Shown here: positions 1 through 9,994 of the stretch, piece after piece | Numbering within the stretch: position 1 is the first letter of the stretch | Layout: every line of letters starts with the position of its first letter | DNA from: Pseudooceanicola pacificus | GTDB taxonomy: Bacteria; Pseudomonadota; Alphaproteobacteria; Rhodobacterales; Rhodobacteraceae | NCBI RefSeq assembly: GCF_009789075.1 | Contig: NZ_WNXQ01000009.1 | Span: forward strand, 82,319 to 146,318 | DNA: 64,000 bases | Direction: 5' to 3' | Program-made: the position numbers and the translations under genes | Notes under the pieces: generated by a model | Seen by the model: the letters and a program-made list of their open reading frames with translations, nothing else | The model's database searches: none | What the model was told of the DNA's origin: nothing

Positions 1-203
1 TGTCCTTCATCGGGCTGGGGCTCAAGGATCCGGTGAACTCGCTGGGGGTGATGCTGCAGAACACGACCTCGGCGGATGTGCTGCTGAACTACCAGTGGTA
101 TTTCATCCCGGTGCTGTTCTTCATCGCGCTGGTGATGGCCTTCGTCTATGTCGGGGACGGCCTGCGCGACGCAGCGGACCCTTACGCGGGGACGCGGAAA
201 TGA
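1..203 (+). CDS. ABC transporter permease, DppC/OppC family (C-terminal fragment)
   Basis: About 66 C-terminal residues of an inner-membrane permease are in the window; the gene begins upstream. The visible part contains SFIGLGLKDP, a hydrophobic segment (WYFIPVLFFIALVMAFVYV) and the terminal GDGLRDAADP, the usual end of DppC-type permeases, where a last membrane helix is followed by a short cytoplasmic tail. The stop TGA at 201-203 is followed, after an unusually long 367-bp spacer, by two ATPase genes of the same transporter class, so this is the tail of a peptide/opine/nickel-type import operon. Substrate cannot be read from this piece; the phosphonate genes downstream make phosphonate conjugates one option (inference). 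Confidence 0.85.
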   Translation, partial: SFIGLGLKDPVNSLGVMLQNTTSADVLLNYQWYFIPVLFFIALVMAFVYVGDGLRDAADPYAGTRK

Positions 204-570
204 GCGTGTTCAAGACGTCGGAACCGCAGAGCAGAGGGCCGCGCCCCACCCTGGCTGGGCGCTTCGACCGGGTCGAGCTTCAGCGGTTTGTCTCGAAAGC
301 TTCGGACTACGGTCCTGCCGCGAATGACATCGCCAAAGCGCCCTCCCGGGGGGAGGGGCGAGGTCCGTCTCGCAAACGCGCCGGTGGCGCGTTTGAGGAC
401 CGAGCGCGCGAAGCGCAGGACCGAGCGCGCGAAGCGCAGGGCCGGGCGCGGCCCGGGCTGGTCGCCCGTGCCAAGATGGGTGTTGAGGGCTGTTCCTCCA
501 TCCGAAATACGCCGCCGTCTGTCGCCCGGGAAATCCGAAACCCCAACAGCATCCAACCGGAGGCCCGCAC
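204..570. other. 367-bp intra-operon spacer with palindrome and tandem repeat
   Basis: This separates the permease from its ATPase, although such genes normally abut. It holds a perfect 10-bp-arm palindrome (CAAACGCGCC at 373-382, loop GGT, GGCGCGTTTG at 386-395) and a 21-bp direct repeat (398-418 and 419-439) followed by a decayed third unit. An open frame from ATG at 200 to TGA at 574 overlaps the permease stop and the ATPase start as ATGA at both ends, but its product is low-complexity (DRAREAQ repeated), resembles no family I know, and is not called as a gene. The downstream ATPase has its own GGAGG ribosome site near 557. Confidence 0.6.
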
Positions 571-1578
571 ATGAGCCTCATCTCCGTCCGCGACCTCGCC
601 ATCCGCTTCAAGACCGACGAGGGCCTGATCACCGCTGTCGAGGATGTCGGCTTCGACATCGCCCCCGGCGAGGTCCTCGGGCTTGTCGGGGAATCCGGCT
701 CGGGCAAGTCGGTCACCGCCAAGGCGCTGATGCGGCTCAACGGCGGGAACACGGTCTACGGCGAGCGCTCGACCATCACGCTGACCGCCGACGGCCAGTC
801 GACCGAGGTGCTCAAGCTGAAACGCGAACGCGACATGGAGAAGATCCGCGGCGGCGCGATCTCGATGATCTTTCAGGAGCCGATGGCCTCTTTCGCGCCC
901 GCGATCACCGTGGGCGACCAGATGGTGGAACAGCTGCTGATCCATACCAAACTGTCCAAGAAAGCGGCCCGGGACCTGTCGATCGAGATGCTGGGCCGGG
1001 TCGGCATCCCGGCGCCCGAAAAACGCTTCGACCAGTTCGCATTCGAATTCTCGGGCGGCATGCGGCAGCGGGCGATGATCGCAATGGCCCTCTCCACCAG
1101 TCCGAAACTGCTGATCGCGGATGAACCCACGACCGCGCTCGACGTCACCATCCAGGCCCAGGTCATCGACCTGATGACGGATCTCGTGACCGAATTCGGC
1201 ATGGGCATCCTGTTCATCACCCACGATCTGGGCGTGATCGCGCAGACGGCGGACCGGGTGGCGGTGATGTACCTGGGCCGGATCGTGGAAACCGGCACCG
1301 TCCGGCAGGTGATCCGCGACCCGAAACACCCCTATACCCGGGGCCTGATCGACGCGCTGCCCAAGCTCGAAGACCTGGAGGCCGAGCTGACCCCGGTGCC
1401 CGGCGACATTCCCTCGCCGCTGAACCGGCCCGCGGGATGCGTCTTTCACACCCGCTGCTCCATCGCCCGCGCGGGCCATTGCGACCGCGTCACGCCCGAA
1501 CCCCGCAGCCTGCCCGACGGCCATACCGTGGCCTGCCACTATGCCGAGGGCCTGCCCGCCACGGAGGTGTCTGCATGA
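571..1578 (+). CDS. Peptide-type ABC transporter ATP-binding protein (DppD/OppD family)
   Basis: Cytoplasmic ATPase of 335 residues that energises import through the permease encoded just upstream. Walker A is GESGSGKS at about residues 40-47, the ABC signature FSGGMRQR lies near 160, Walker B is LLIADEPTTALDV near 180, and the H-loop is ITHDLG. The C-terminal oligopeptide domain has the cysteine cluster CVFHTRCSIARAGHC seen in this subfamily, where some members carry an Fe-S cluster. The ATG at 571 follows GGAGG with good spacing. Its stop overlaps the next ATPase start (ATGA, 1575-1578), so the two are translationally coupled and likely form a heterodimer. Substrate is not evident. Confidence 0.92.
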   Translation: MSLISVRDLAIRFKTDEGLITAVEDVGFDIAPGEVLGLVGESGSGKSVTAKALMRLNGGNTVYGERSTITLTADGQSTEVLKLKRERDMEKIRGGAISMIFQEPMASFAPAITVGDQMVEQLLIHTKLSKKAARDLSIEMLGRVGIPAPEKRFDQFAFEFSGGMRQRAMIAMALSTSPKLLIADEPTTALDVTIQAQVIDLMTDLVTEFGMGILFITHDLGVIAQTADRVAVMYLGRIVETGTVRQVIRDPKHPYTRGLIDALPKLEDLEAELTPVPGDIPSPLNRPAGCVFHTRCSIARAGHCDRVTPEPRSLPDGHTVACHYAEGLPATEVSA

Positions 1579-2612
1579 GCCATGATCCGGTGATCGAAGC
1601 CAGGGAGCTTTACGTCTCCTACCCGCTGGGGCGTACGCTGTTCGGCAACAAATCCTATCTGAACGCGGTCGACGGCATCTCGCTGAAGATCGGCAGGGGG
1701 TCCTTCTTCGGCCTCGTCGGGGAAAGCGGATCGGGCAAGACGACCCTGGGGCGGGCGCTGCTCAAGGCCGCGCCGATCTCGGACGGCGAAGTCTTTTACC
1801 GCGACGACGAGGTCAGCCACGACCTGCGCGAGATCGAGGGCCTGGCGCTCAAGGATTACCGCAAGCGGGCGCAGCTGATCTTTCAGGACCCCTACGCCGC
1901 GCTCAGCCCCCGCATGACCGTGCGGGACATCATCGCCGAGCCGCTGGAGGTGATGAAGCTTACCCGCAACCGTGCCGAAACCGACGAGCGCGTGCGCGAG
2001 ATCGCGGCCAAGTGCCGGCTGAACCTCGAACACCTGCGCCGCTTTCCCCATGCCTTCAGCGGCGGGCAGCGGCAGCGGATTTCCATCGCCCGTGCGCTGG
2101 TTTCGGGGCCGCGCTTCATCGTTGCTGACGAAAGCGTCGCGGCGCTGGACGTGTCGATCCAGGCCGATGTGCTGAACCTGCTCAAGCAGATCCAGCGCGA
2201 CATGGGGATCAGCTTTCTGTTCATCAGCCACGACCTTTCGGTGGTGGCCCATGTCTGCGACCATGTCGCGGTGATGTACCTGGGTCAGATCGTGGAAAGC
2301 GCGCCGACGCGCAGCCTCTTCGCCCGGCCCCGCCATCCCTATACCTCGGCCCTGCTTTCGGCGATCCCCTCGCTGGACCCGGACGCGCCCAAGACGGCCG
2401 AGAAGCTGGAGGGCGAGATACCTTCGCCCGCCGATCCGCCGCAGGGCTGCAAGTTTCACACCCGCTGCCGCCTGGCCCGCGACGCCTGCAAGGCCTCGCG
2501 CCCCAAGCTGCGCGAGGTGGCGCCGGGCCATATGGCGGCCTGTCACTTCGCCGAAGAGTTCGATTTCACCCGCACCGCTGCCGCCCCGGCCCCGGCCACC
2601 ACCACCGCCTGA
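1575..2612 (+). CDS. Peptide-type ABC transporter ATP-binding protein (DppF/OppF family)
   Basis: Second ATPase subunit, 345 residues from the overlapping ATG at 1575. An upstream in-frame extension to 1437 lies inside the previous gene and is rejected. It shows Walker A GESGSGKT, FQDPYAALSPR typical of the DppF branch, signature FSGGQRQR, Walker B FIVADESVAALDV (Ser in place of the usual Pro after the Glu) and ISHDLSV. The C-terminal domain again has a cysteine pattern, CKFHTRCRLARDAC. It ends in an Ala/Pro/Thr tail. It completes the ATPase pair of the transporter whose permease ends at 203 and stops 4 bp before the convergent acetyltransferase gene. Confidence 0.92.
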   Translation: MSHDPVIEARELYVSYPLGRTLFGNKSYLNAVDGISLKIGRGSFFGLVGESGSGKTTLGRALLKAAPISDGEVFYRDDEVSHDLREIEGLALKDYRKRAQLIFQDPYAALSPRMTVRDIIAEPLEVMKLTRNRAETDERVREIAAKCRLNLEHLRRFPHAFSGGQRQRISIARALVSGPRFIVADESVAALDVSIQADVLNLLKQIQRDMGISFLFISHDLSVVAHVCDHVAVMYLGQIVESAPTRSLFARPRHPYTSALLSAIPSLDPDAPKTAEKLEGEIPSPADPPQGCKFHTRCRLARDACKASRPKLREVAPGHMAACHFAEEFDFTRTAAAPAPATTTA

Positions 2613-2616
2613 CGGG

Positions 2617-3099
2617 TCAGGGATGGTCGAGCAGGTATTTCACCGTGGGCTGGCCCGCATGCTCGATCACGCCCGCGCGCAGGAAGCCCAGTTTCAGCAG
2701 CACATGGGCCGAGGCCGGGTTCGCCTCGCGCACCAGCCCGCGGATGCGTGGCACGCCCAGCACGGTGAAGGCATGGCTCACGGCATGGGCGGCCACCGCC
2801 CCCGCGATGCCGCGCCGCCAGCAATCGGGGTGCACGTGGTACGAGATGTTCACCTCGTCCGTATCCGCGATGGCGGTCACCCCGCCAAGCGCCACGTGGC
2901 ATCCGCCTTCCGTCACCGTCCAGCGGCCATAGCCGTGCCGCTCCCAATGGGCGATGTCGCGGGCCAGCCGGTCGGCGCTGATGGCGGGGGGATCGGGCTC
3001 CGGGTCGGGGCGGTGCGCCACGACCTCGGGCCGGGAGAACAGATCCGCGACGAAATGCAGGTCTTCCGGGACGGGTCTGCGGTAGGCGAGCTCGGGCAT
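2617..3099 (-). CDS. GNAT-family N-acetyltransferase
   Basis: 160-residue single-domain GNAT protein of the RimJ/ribosomal-protein-acetyltransferase subtype. The acetyl-CoA pyrophosphate-binding turn is visible as [15 protein letters not shown] in the second half, preceded by the strand VNISYHVHP and followed by [18 protein letters not shown], the usual asparagine/leucine-rich C-terminal GNAT segment. Substrate is unknown. It lies between a peptide-type transporter and a phosphonate-ester-hydrolase-like gene, and its start is only about 30-40 bp from the divergent hydrolase start, so the two promoters must overlap or lie in coding sequence. Acetylation of an aminoalkylphosphonate (as PhnO does) is a context-based guess only. 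Confidence 0.85.
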   Translation of the reverse strand: MPELAYRRPVPEDLHFVADLFSRPEVVAHRPDPEPDPPAISADRLARDIAHWERHGYGRWTVTEGGCHVALGGVTAIADTDEVNISYHVHPDCWRRGIAGAVAAHAVSHAFTVLGVPRIRGLVREANPASAHVLLKLGFLRAGVIEHAGQPTVKYLLDHP

Positions 3100-3137
3100 A
3101 CGGGATATCCTTTGGCCAACCAGATGCGGTGAATTCG

Positions 3138-4637
3138 ATGACAGGCAAGACCCGTCCCGGCAACGTGTTGCTGATAACGCTCGATCAATGTGTGGCCGCG
3201 GTGCTGTCCGGTCCGCTGGCGGCCCATTGCCCGACGCCGAACATGGACCGTCTGGCGGCCGGGGGCACGCTGTTCGAAAGGCATTTCACCGTCACGGTGC
3301 CCTGCGGCCCGGCGCGCGCCTCGCTGCTGACCGGGCTTTACGCGATGAACCACCGGGCGATCCGCAACGGCACGCCTCTGGCCCGTCACCATGCGACCAT
3401 CGCGACCGAGGCGCGCAAGGCGGGCTACGAGCCGCTGCTGTTCGGCTATACCGACATCGCCCCCGACCCGACGGGGATGGACCCGGAGGACCCGGATCTG
3501 GCCGTCTACGAAGGCGTGGCCCCGGGGTTCCGCGAGCTGGTCGAGATGCGGCTGGAGGCGGGGCGCGAATGGCCCGCGCATCTGGCCGCGCAGGGTATCG
3601 ACGTGACGATGCGCGATGACGGCTGGCCCTCGATCTATGTGCCCACGGGGCAGGGGCGCCCCTCGGATCCCGCGCCCTATCCGGCCGAGCATTCCGACAC
3701 CGCCTATCTGACGGACCGGACGCTGCAGGCGCTGTCGATCCGGGCGGATCGCGACTGGTTCGCGCATCTGACCTATATCCGCCCGCATCCTCCGCTGATC
3801 GCGCCCGCGCCCTACAACGCGATGATCGACCCTGCCGGCCTGCCGCTGCCCGAACGGGGCGCGCCCGCGCATCCCTTTGTCGATGCGTGGTTTTCCCGGA
3901 ACGTGGGGATGTTCCTGTTCCACGGCCATGACGGGAACAACGCCGGCATGTCCGACGCCCTGACACAGGAGCTGCGGGCGGTCTACCTGGGGCTGGTCGC
4001 CGAGGTGGACGCCCATCTGGGCCGGGTGCTGGACTGGCTGGAGACCACGGGCCAGGCAGAGCGCACCCTGGTGGTGCTGACCGCCGATCACGGCGAGATG
4101 CTGGGCGAGAAACGGATGTGGGGGAAGGAAAGCGTCTTTGACGCGGCCTTTCACGTGCCGCTGGTGATCCGGGTGCCGGGCGCTGCGCCCGGGGGCCGGG
4201 TGACGGCGCTGACCGAGTCGGTGGACGTGACGCCCACGGTGCTGGACTGGATCGGCTTGCCGGTGCCCCCGGCGATGGACGGGCGCTCCTTGCTGGGCTT
4301 CGCCCGGGGCGAGGCGGTCGCGGACTGGCGCGACGCCGTACTGATGGAGGCCGATTTCGGCCATCCGGTGCAGCCGACGCGCTTCATGCAGTCGATGGGG
4401 GTGGGGCTGGACAGCGCCGGGGCCGTGGTTCTGCGCGAGGAGCGTTGGAAATACGTGCATTTCGGCGGGGGCGTTGCGCCGATGCTGTTCGATCTGGCGG
4501 CCGATCCGGGCGAGACGCGGGATCTGGCCGGCGACCCGGCCCATGCAGCCGAGGTGAGCCGGATGGCCCGGCGGCTGATCGACCGGATGACAGAGAGACG
4601 CGACCGACGCCTGACCGGGCTGGCGCTCGGGGCGTGA
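3138..4637 (+). CDS. Phosphonate monoester hydrolase/phosphodiesterase-like sulfatase-superfamily enzyme
   Basis: 499-residue alkaline-phosphatase-superfamily hydrolase. The formylglycine motif C-x-P-x-R is CGPAR with Cys56 (converted to formylglycine in the family), followed by [13 protein letters not shown]. Metal ligands are expected at Asp16 (LITLDQ) and Asp317-His318 (TADHGEML). The MNHR extension, [14 protein letters not shown] and [16 protein letters not shown] match the Rhizobium/Burkholderia phosphonate monoester hydrolase (PMH) group, which cleaves phosphonate and phosphate diesters promiscuously, better than true arylsulfatases. No signal peptide, so cytoplasmic. I use ATG 3138, which matches the family N-terminus; GTG 3129 is possible. 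Its position beside an aminoethylphosphonate pathway supports phosphonate esters as substrate. An arylsulfatase remains the alternative. Confidence 0.82.
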   Translation: MTGKTRPGNVLLITLDQCVAAVLSGPLAAHCPTPNMDRLAAGGTLFERHFTVTVPCGPARASLLTGLYAMNHRAIRNGTPLARHHATIATEARKAGYEPLLFGYTDIAPDPTGMDPEDPDLAVYEGVAPGFRELVEMRLEAGREWPAHLAAQGIDVTMRDDGWPSIYVPTGQGRPSDPAPYPAEHSDTAYLTDRTLQALSIRADRDWFAHLTYIRPHPPLIAPAPYNAMIDPAGLPLPERGAPAHPFVDAWFSRNVGMFLFHGHDGNNAGMSDALTQELRAVYLGLVAEVDAHLGRVLDWLETTGQAERTLVVLTADHGEMLGEKRMWGKESVFDAAFHVPLVIRVPGAAPGGRVTALTESVDVTPTVLDWIGLPVPPAMDGRSLLGFARGEAVADWRDAVLMEADFGHPVQPTRFMQSMGVGLDSAGAVVLREERWKYVHFGGGVAPMLFDLAADPGETRDLAGDPAHAAEVSRMARRLIDRMTERRDRRLTGLALGA

Positions 4638-4932
<295 letters not shown>

Positions 4933-6384
4933 TCACATTTCCCAGGGCATGGACCAGGTCTTGACGTTGGTGAAGCTCTTCATCGCCTCCTGCACGCCTT
5001 CCTTCTCGCCGTTGCCGCTGTCCTTGATGCCGCCAAAGGGGGACATCTCGATGCGGTAGCCGGGGACCTCCCAGATGTTCACCGTCCCGACATTCAGGCC
5101 GCGGATATAGGCCTGCATCCGGCGGAAGTCGTTGGTGCAGACACCCGAGGACAGACCAAAGGCCGTGCCGTTGGAAATCGCCATCACAGCCGCGTCGTCG
5201 TCGGGGACGCGGATCACCGGGATCACCGGGCCAAAGGTCTCTTCGCGCACCAGCTCTGAGGCGGGATCGACGCGGTCCAGCACGATGGGCGGCAGCAGGG
5301 CGCCCTGGCGGCCGGGGTGATAGAGCACCTCGGCCCCGTCTTCGGCCGCGCGACTGACGCGGGCGTCGAACAGGGCGGCGGCCTCGGCATGCACGACGCA
5401 GCCCAGCTCCGTCGCCTCGTCCATCGGGTCGCCAAAGCGGATCGCCCTGGCCCGTTCGACGACCATCTCGACAAAACGGTCGGCGACGCTGTCCTGGCAG
5501 AGGATGCGCTTGACCGCGGTGCAGCGCTGGCCCGAGTTCTTGGTGGCCCCCAGCACCGCCAGGTCGGCGGCGCGGCGCAGGTCGGCGTCATCCAGGTCGT
5601 TCAGGACGATCAGCGGATCGTTCCCGCCCAGTTCCAGCACCTTGCGCTTGTACCCCGCCTTGGACGCGATCAGCTTGCCCACCGGCACGCCGCCGGTGAA
5701 GGTCACCAGCTCGATATGCTCGTTGCAGATCATCTCGTCGCCCAGATCGGCGGGCCAGCCGGTGATGACCGACAGCATCTGCGGCGGCAGCCCGGCCTCG
5801 TAGAGGATATCGGCCAGCACCAGCGCGGTCATCGGCGTCAGCTCGGTCGGCTTGGCGACGACGCAGTTGTTGGTGGCGATGGCCGGGGCGATCTTGTGCG
5901 AGATCATGTTGAGCGGGTGGTTGAACGGGGTGATCGCCGAGATCACGCCCAACGGCTCGCGCATCGTGAAGATCTTGCGCGCCTTGCCCTGGGGGGTGAT
6001 GTCGCAGTCGAATATCTCGCCATCCTCGCGCAGGCAGAGCTGCCCGGCCAGGGTGTAGACATCGCAGGCGCGGCCGACCTCGTAACGCGCATCGGCCCGG
6101 GAAATGCCAAGCTCCAGCGTGATCAGCTCGGACAGATCCTCGCGCCGTTCCGCCAGGATTTCGGCGGTGCGCAGCAGGATGCGCTGCCGCTCGTACCGGG
6201 TGAGCTTCGGGGTGTAAGCCGCTGCGATCTCGAAGGCTTCGCGGGCATGGGCGGCGGTGCCGGCGGGCACCGTGCCGATCACGGAATTGTCCCAGGGGTA
6301 GCGCACCTCGATCACCGCGTCAGAGTCGACGCGGCGCCCGGCGATGCGCATCGGCTCGTGCCGGGGGCTGCGGGCGTCCTTCAT
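4933..6384 (-). CDS. phnY: Phosphonoacetaldehyde dehydrogenase
   Basis: 483-residue NAD-dependent aldehyde dehydrogenase that oxidises phosphonoacetaldehyde to phosphonoacetate in the cytoplasm. The ALDH fold is complete: ITPFNHPLN in the N-terminal coenzyme region, the Glu motif VLELGGNDP and the catalytic Cys in [11 protein letters not shown]. The C-terminus has [14 protein letters not shown]. The ALDH fold alone does not give the substrate. The assignment rests on the operon: its start overlaps the stop of phosphonoacetate hydrolase (ATGA at 6381-6384), which in turn follows the aminoethylphosphonate transaminase, giving the established phnW-phnA-phnY pathway. Confidence 0.9.
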   Translation of the reverse strand: MKDARSPRHEPMRIAGRRVDSDAVIEVRYPWDNSVIGTVPAGTAAHAREAFEIAAAYTPKLTRYERQRILLRTAEILAERREDLSELITLELGISRADARYEVGRACDVYTLAGQLCLREDGEIFDCDITPQGKARKIFTMREPLGVISAITPFNHPLNMISHKIAPAIATNNCVVAKPTELTPMTALVLADILYEAGLPPQMLSVITGWPADLGDEMICNEHIELVTFTGGVPVGKLIASKAGYKRKVLELGGNDPLIVLNDLDDADLRRAADLAVLGATKNSGQRCTAVKRILCQDSVADRFVEMVVERARAIRFGDPMDEATELGCVVHAEAAALFDARVSRAAEDGAEVLYHPGRQGALLPPIVLDRVDPASELVREETFGPVIPVIRVPDDDAAVMAISNGTAFGLSSGVCTNDFRRMQAYIRGLNVGTVNIWEVPGYRIEMSPFGGIKDSGNGEKEGVQEAMKSFTNVKTWSMPWEM

Positions 6385-7640
6385 GCCTTGCCTGCCGCCG
6401 CCACGGTGGCGAAGTAGAAAGCGTCGAAGTTGCGCAGCGTCGGCGCGGCGGGCAGGTCGCCCAGCACGCGGTTCACGATGAATGGCACGGTCTGTTCGGT
6501 CAGCCCGCCATGCGAGCGCAGCGGTTCCTTCAGCGCGGCCAGGTCGTGGCGGTCGGCCGAGGTGCCGATGGTCATGTTCTCGGACGAGATCATGACGATG
6601 TCGCCGATCCGGTCGGCGGGCAGTTCGTAATGCACCACGGCCTCTTCCCGGGTCAGCACGGCGATCAGTTCGGGCCGGTCGGACAGGCGGCGGACGATCC
6701 CGGCGCGGTCGGCACCCTCGGGCAGATAGGCGGTGGCAAAGCCGCCAAGCGCGCCGTGGTGCACCACATAGGGGTCGGTGATCGGCAGGATGACACGGGC
6801 CGCGGCCTTGCCCAGCCAGTCGTCCAGCAGGTCCTGCACATAGATCACCGCCGGGTCGCCATTGGCGTCATGCTTGGGTTTCATCCCGTGGTCGGCGGTC
6901 ACCACGATGGCGGCGCCCAGGGCGTCGAGCTCGGCCAGATAGCCGTCGAACATCTTGTAAAAGGCTTTCGCTTCCGCATCTTCCGGGGCGAACTTGTGCT
7001 GGATGTAATCCGTGGTGGTCAGGTACATCACGTCCGGGCGGCGCTCCTTGAGCAGCTTGACCCCGGCGGCAAAGACAAATTCCGACAGCTCGGCGGAGTA
7101 GACCTCGGGTACGGGGCGGCCAAGCCAGGTGCTGGCATTGTCCACCCCGTGCTCCGCGAGTGTGGTCGTATCGGATTTCTCGGACGAAAAGCAGACCGCG
7201 CCCTCCGCGCCGCAGGTCAGCCCGGCGCCCAGCAGGGCACGCAGCTTGTCCTTGGCGGTGACGATGGCGACCTTGGCCCCGGCCTTCTGGAAGGCGGAAA
7301 AGATCGTCGGCGCGCGCAGGAAACGGACGTCGTTCATCATCACCTCTTCGCCGGTCTCGGGCTCGTAGAGGTAATTGCCGCAGATGCCGTGCACCGCCGG
7401 CGGGCGGCCGGTGGCGATGGACAGGTTGTTGGGGTTGGTGAAGGACGGGATCACCGAATGCGCCAGCCGGTCTGTCCCGGTCTCGCGGATGCGTTTCAGC
7501 GTCGGCATCAGCCCGTCGGCGATCGCGGCGTCCAGGTAGGCCGGTTCGCAGCCGTCCAGGCAGATGGCGATGGCGGGGACGGCGGGCCAGGGATAGGCGC
7601 GGCCGTTGACGGTGACGGGGGTGCGGGTGGGTGCGTTCAT
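6381..7640 (-). CDS. phnA: Phosphonoacetate hydrolase
   Basis: 419-residue zinc enzyme of the alkaline-phosphatase superfamily that splits phosphonoacetate into acetate and phosphate. Diagnostic segments are [15 protein letters not shown] (first metal Asp), [17 protein letters not shown] with the nucleophilic Thr of FTNPN, and [11 protein letters not shown] (metal Asp-His). The C-terminal metal His is expected near [11 protein letters not shown]. It starts at ATG 7640; an in-frame upstream extension lies inside phnW and is rejected. A 20-bp gap carrying GGAGAGA precedes it and its stop overlaps the phnY start, so it is the middle gene of a three-gene operon. Confidence 0.93.
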   Translation of the reverse strand: MNAPTRTPVTVNGRAYPWPAVPAIAICLDGCEPAYLDAAIADGLMPTLKRIRETGTDRLAHSVIPSFTNPNNLSIATGRPPAVHGICGNYLYEPETGEEVMMNDVRFLRAPTIFSAFQKAGAKVAIVTAKDKLRALLGAGLTCGAEGAVCFSSEKSDTTTLAEHGVDNASTWLGRPVPEVYSAELSEFVFAAGVKLLKERRPDVMYLTTTDYIQHKFAPEDAEAKAFYKMFDGYLAELDALGAAIVVTADHGMKPKHDANGDPAVIYVQDLLDDWLGKAAARVILPITDPYVVHHGALGGFATAYLPEGADRAGIVRRLSDRPELIAVLTREEAVVHYELPADRIGDIVMISSENMTIGTSADRHDLAALKEPLRSHGGLTEQTVPFIVNRVLGDLPAAPTLRNFDAFYFATVAAAGKA

Positions 7641-7660
7641 GTCTGTCTCTCCGGATCTCG

Positions 7661-8836
7661 TTACGCGGCCAGGTTCGCGCGCTCGGCCAGGGCCGAGGCG
7701 GGCGGCACGGCAGAGGCCACGCCCATGTCGGCCAGTGACTGCTGCGCGGCCGTGACCACGCGGTTCATGACGGTGTCGTCCATCCGCCCGATGCAGCCGA
7801 TGCGGAAGCTGTCGACCACCGTCAGCTTGCCCGGGTAGATGATGAAGCCCCTGTCTTTCATCAGCTCGTAGAACCGCGGAAAGGCAAAGGCCGGATCGGC
7901 GGGGCAGAAGAAGGTGACGATGATGGGCGAAAGCCAGCTGTCGGCCAGCAGCGTCTCGAACCCCAGGGCGCGCATGCCGGCCACCATCGTGTCGCGGTTC
8001 CGGGTGTAGCGGGCCAGCCGGGCGGGGGCGCCGCCTTCTGCGCGATGCATCTCCAGCGCCTTGACGAAGGCGGCCACCACATGGGTCGGCGGGGTATAGC
8101 GCCACTGCCCGGTCTTTTCCATCGTGGCCCATTGCGCGTGCAGGTCCAGCGCCAGGGAATGGCTGTTGCCCTTGGCCCCGGCCAGCGTCTCCTTGCGCGC
8201 GATGACGAAGCCAAAGCCGGGCACGCCCTCGATGCATTTGTTGGCCGACGAGACAAAGGCCTCGACCTGCAAGTCGCGCACATCCAGCGGCACGGCGCCA
8301 AAGGCCGACATGCTGTCGATCAGCAGTTTGCGGCCCGCCTGCGCGGTGGCCTCGGCGATCTCGGGGATCGGGTTCAGGATGCCGCTGGAGGTTTCGCAGT
8401 GGATCGCCAGAACATGGGTGATCGCCGGATCGGCGGCCAGCGCCTGCGCCACCTCGGCCCCGCGCGGGGGCAGGTAGTCGCCCTTGTCGATCAGGGTGAA
8501 GGCGCGGCCCAGATAGCGCATCGTTTCGGCCGCGCGCAGGCCGTAGGCGCCGTTGGCCAGCACCAGCACCTTGCCGTCGCGGGGCACGAAACTGCCCAGC
8601 ATCGCCTCGACACAGTAAGAGCCCGAACCCTGCAGCGGCACGCAGTCATAGGCGCCGGCCGTGTCGCCCGCGATCTCCAGCAGGCGGCGGCGGACCTCGG
8701 CGGTCATGGCGCGGAAATCTCCGTCCCAGCTGCCCCAGTCCCTGAGCATGGCCTGTTTCACCTCGGCCGAGGTGGTCAGCGGGCCGGGCGTCAGCAGGTA
8801 GGGCTCGCCCAGTTCGGGATCGGGAAAGGCGGTCAT
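7661..8836 (-). CDS. phnW: 2-aminoethylphosphonate--pyruvate transaminase
   Basis: 391-residue PLP enzyme (class V aminotransferase fold) that converts 2-aminoethylphosphonate and pyruvate to phosphonoacetaldehyde and alanine. It begins [20 protein letters not shown], the typical PhnW start; the PLP lysine is in [14 protein letters not shown], and the N-terminal [13 protein letters not shown] supplies the phosphate-binding region. ATG 8836 follows AGGAG at about 8 nt. It is the first gene of phnW-phnA-phnY, divergent from a LysR regulator 108 bp away that probably controls it. No phnX (the alternative phosphonatase route) is nearby. Confidence 0.94.
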   Translation of the reverse strand: MTAFPDPELGEPYLLTPGPLTTSAEVKQAMLRDWGSWDGDFRAMTAEVRRRLLEIAGDTAGAYDCVPLQGSGSYCVEAMLGSFVPRDGKVLVLANGAYGLRAAETMRYLGRAFTLIDKGDYLPPRGAEVAQALAADPAITHVLAIHCETSSGILNPIPEIAEATAQAGRKLLIDSMSAFGAVPLDVRDLQVEAFVSSANKCIEGVPGFGFVIARKETLAGAKGNSHSLALDLHAQWATMEKTGQWRYTPPTHVVAAFVKALEMHRAEGGAPARLARYTRNRDTMVAGMRALGFETLLADSWLSPIIVTFFCPADPAFAFPRFYELMKDRGFIIYPGKLTVVDSFRIGCIGRMDDTVMNRVVTAAQQSLADMGVASAVPPASALAERANLAA

Positions 8837-8901
8837 GGTCGCGGCTCCTCTCGCGGCGGATGGCGGGGGTGTCGCATATTGCCGTGCATCTGAGAAATCG
8901 T

Positions 8902-8921
8902 TTATCAAGATGCTAACATAA
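8902..8921. promoter_or_regulatory. Candidate LysR-type binding site in the phnW/lysR divergent promoter
   Basis: The only AT-rich stretch in the 108-bp divergent spacer contains TTAT at 8902-8905 and ATAA at 8918-8921, an inverted repeat with a 12-bp spacer, close to the T-N11-A architecture of LysR sites. It lies 24 bp before the regulator start, where autoregulation and phnW activation would both be possible. Arms are short, so this is tentative. Confidence 0.35.
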
Positions 8922-8944
8922 GCTCAGCCGATAGAAGGTCGCAT

Positions 8945-9823
8945 ATGCGTTACGTTCAGCTCCGCGCCTTTCATCATGTCGCCGTCTCGGGCGGATTTTC
9001 GCGCGCGGCGGAAGAGTTGAACCTGACCCAGCCCGCGATTTCCGACCAGGTCCGCAAGCTGGAAGAAGAATACGATCTCCTGCTCTTCGACCGCCGCCGC
9101 AAGCGCGTGTCGCTGACCCCGGTGGGCGAGCGGCTGCTGGCGATCACGCGGCGGATGTTCGACGAGGAACGCGAGGCGGCGGAACTCCTGTCCGAGGCGC
9201 GGGCCCTGGGCACCGGCCATCTGCGCATCGTGGCGGATGCGCCGCATCACCTGCTGCACCTGCTGGCGCGGTTCCGCGAGCGTTATCCCGGGGTGCGCGT
9301 CTCGCTCAGGACCGGCAACAGCGACGAGGTGATCGCGCAGTTGCAGACCTATCAGGCCGATGTGGGCGTGATGGGCGAGATGCCGCGCGAGGCGGGGATC
9401 GACGGGGCGACCCTGGGCGTGTCGCCCATCGTCGCCTTTGCCGCGCGCGGCTCCGTCCTGGCGCAGCGGTCCGAGGTTCATCTGTCCGATCTGCCAGGTC
9501 TGCCGCTGGTGCTGCGCGAAGAGGGGTCGCGCACCCGTGCCAAGCTGCTGGCGGCGGCGGAGCGGGCCGGGATCGTGCTGGCCCCGGCGATCGAGGCCGA
9601 GGGCCGCGAGGCGGTGCGCGAGATCGTGGCGGCGGGGGGCGGGATCGGTTTCGTCAGCCAGGCGGAGTTCGGCGCGGATGCGCGGCTGGTCCCGATCCCG
9701 ATCCGGCCGCCCGACGGGCTGCTGATGGAGGAGGCGCTGGTCTATCTGCACCAGAGGCGCGGCGCCAAGCTGATCCGGGCCTTCCGCGACATCGCCCGGG
9801 ACGAGGCGGCGCTGGAGGCGTGA
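8945..9823 (+). CDS. LysR-family transcriptional regulator (probable aminoethylphosphonate regulator)
   Basis: 292-residue LysR regulator with an N-terminal winged helix-turn-helix (LRAFHHVAVSGGFSRAAEEL, then LTQPAISDQVRKLE) and a C-terminal periplasmic-binding-protein-like effector domain from about residue 90. It is transcribed away from phnW across a shared 108-bp promoter, the usual layout for a LysR protein controlling its neighbour, so phosphonate-pathway control is inferred. LysR regulators adjoining phnWAY are known in other proteobacteria. The ligand is presumably the aminophosphonate or a pathway intermediate; nothing in the sequence proves this. Confidence 0.9.
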   Translation: MRYVQLRAFHHVAVSGGFSRAAEELNLTQPAISDQVRKLEEEYDLLLFDRRRKRVSLTPVGERLLAITRRMFDEEREAAELLSEARALGTGHLRIVADAPHHLLHLLARFRERYPGVRVSLRTGNSDEVIAQLQTYQADVGVMGEMPREAGIDGATLGVSPIVAFAARGSVLAQRSEVHLSDLPGLPLVLREEGSRTRAKLLAAAERAGIVLAPAIEAEGREAVREIVAAGGGIGFVSQAEFGADARLVPIPIRPPDGLLMEEALVYLHQRRGAKLIRAFRDIARDEAALEA

Positions 9824-9994
9824 GCGGAGCGACGAGCCGTTCGCCAAGCCCGAAGCGCGGCGCCCGACCCCATTGGGGGGCCGTTTCGGACACTCGCCGG
9901 TGCAAGGTCTCAGGTCCGAATGCGCGCATGGGCCGGACGGGCGCCGCCGGGCGGGCCAGTGGTGGCCTGGCGCCGGGCTCACCCGTCCCGGGCC
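9824..9994. other. Intergenic region with stem-loop downstream of betA
   Basis: 171 bp between convergent lysR and betA. A composite stem-loop (GGCGCC at 9940-9945 with GGCGCC at 9969-9974, enclosing GGCCA at 9954-9958 with TGGCC at 9963-9967) lies just beyond the betA stop. It has no T-run in either direction, so it may act as a 3'-end processing barrier rather than a classical terminator. Confidence 0.4.

Noticed and set aside
200..574. 124-codon frame between the permease and ATPase as a real gene
   Set aside because: Low-complexity, repeat-derived product, no recognisable domain; kept only as a spacer observation.
1437..1574. Upstream extension of the second ATPase
   Set aside because: Lies entirely inside the preceding ATPase gene in another frame; the family N-terminus begins at 1575.
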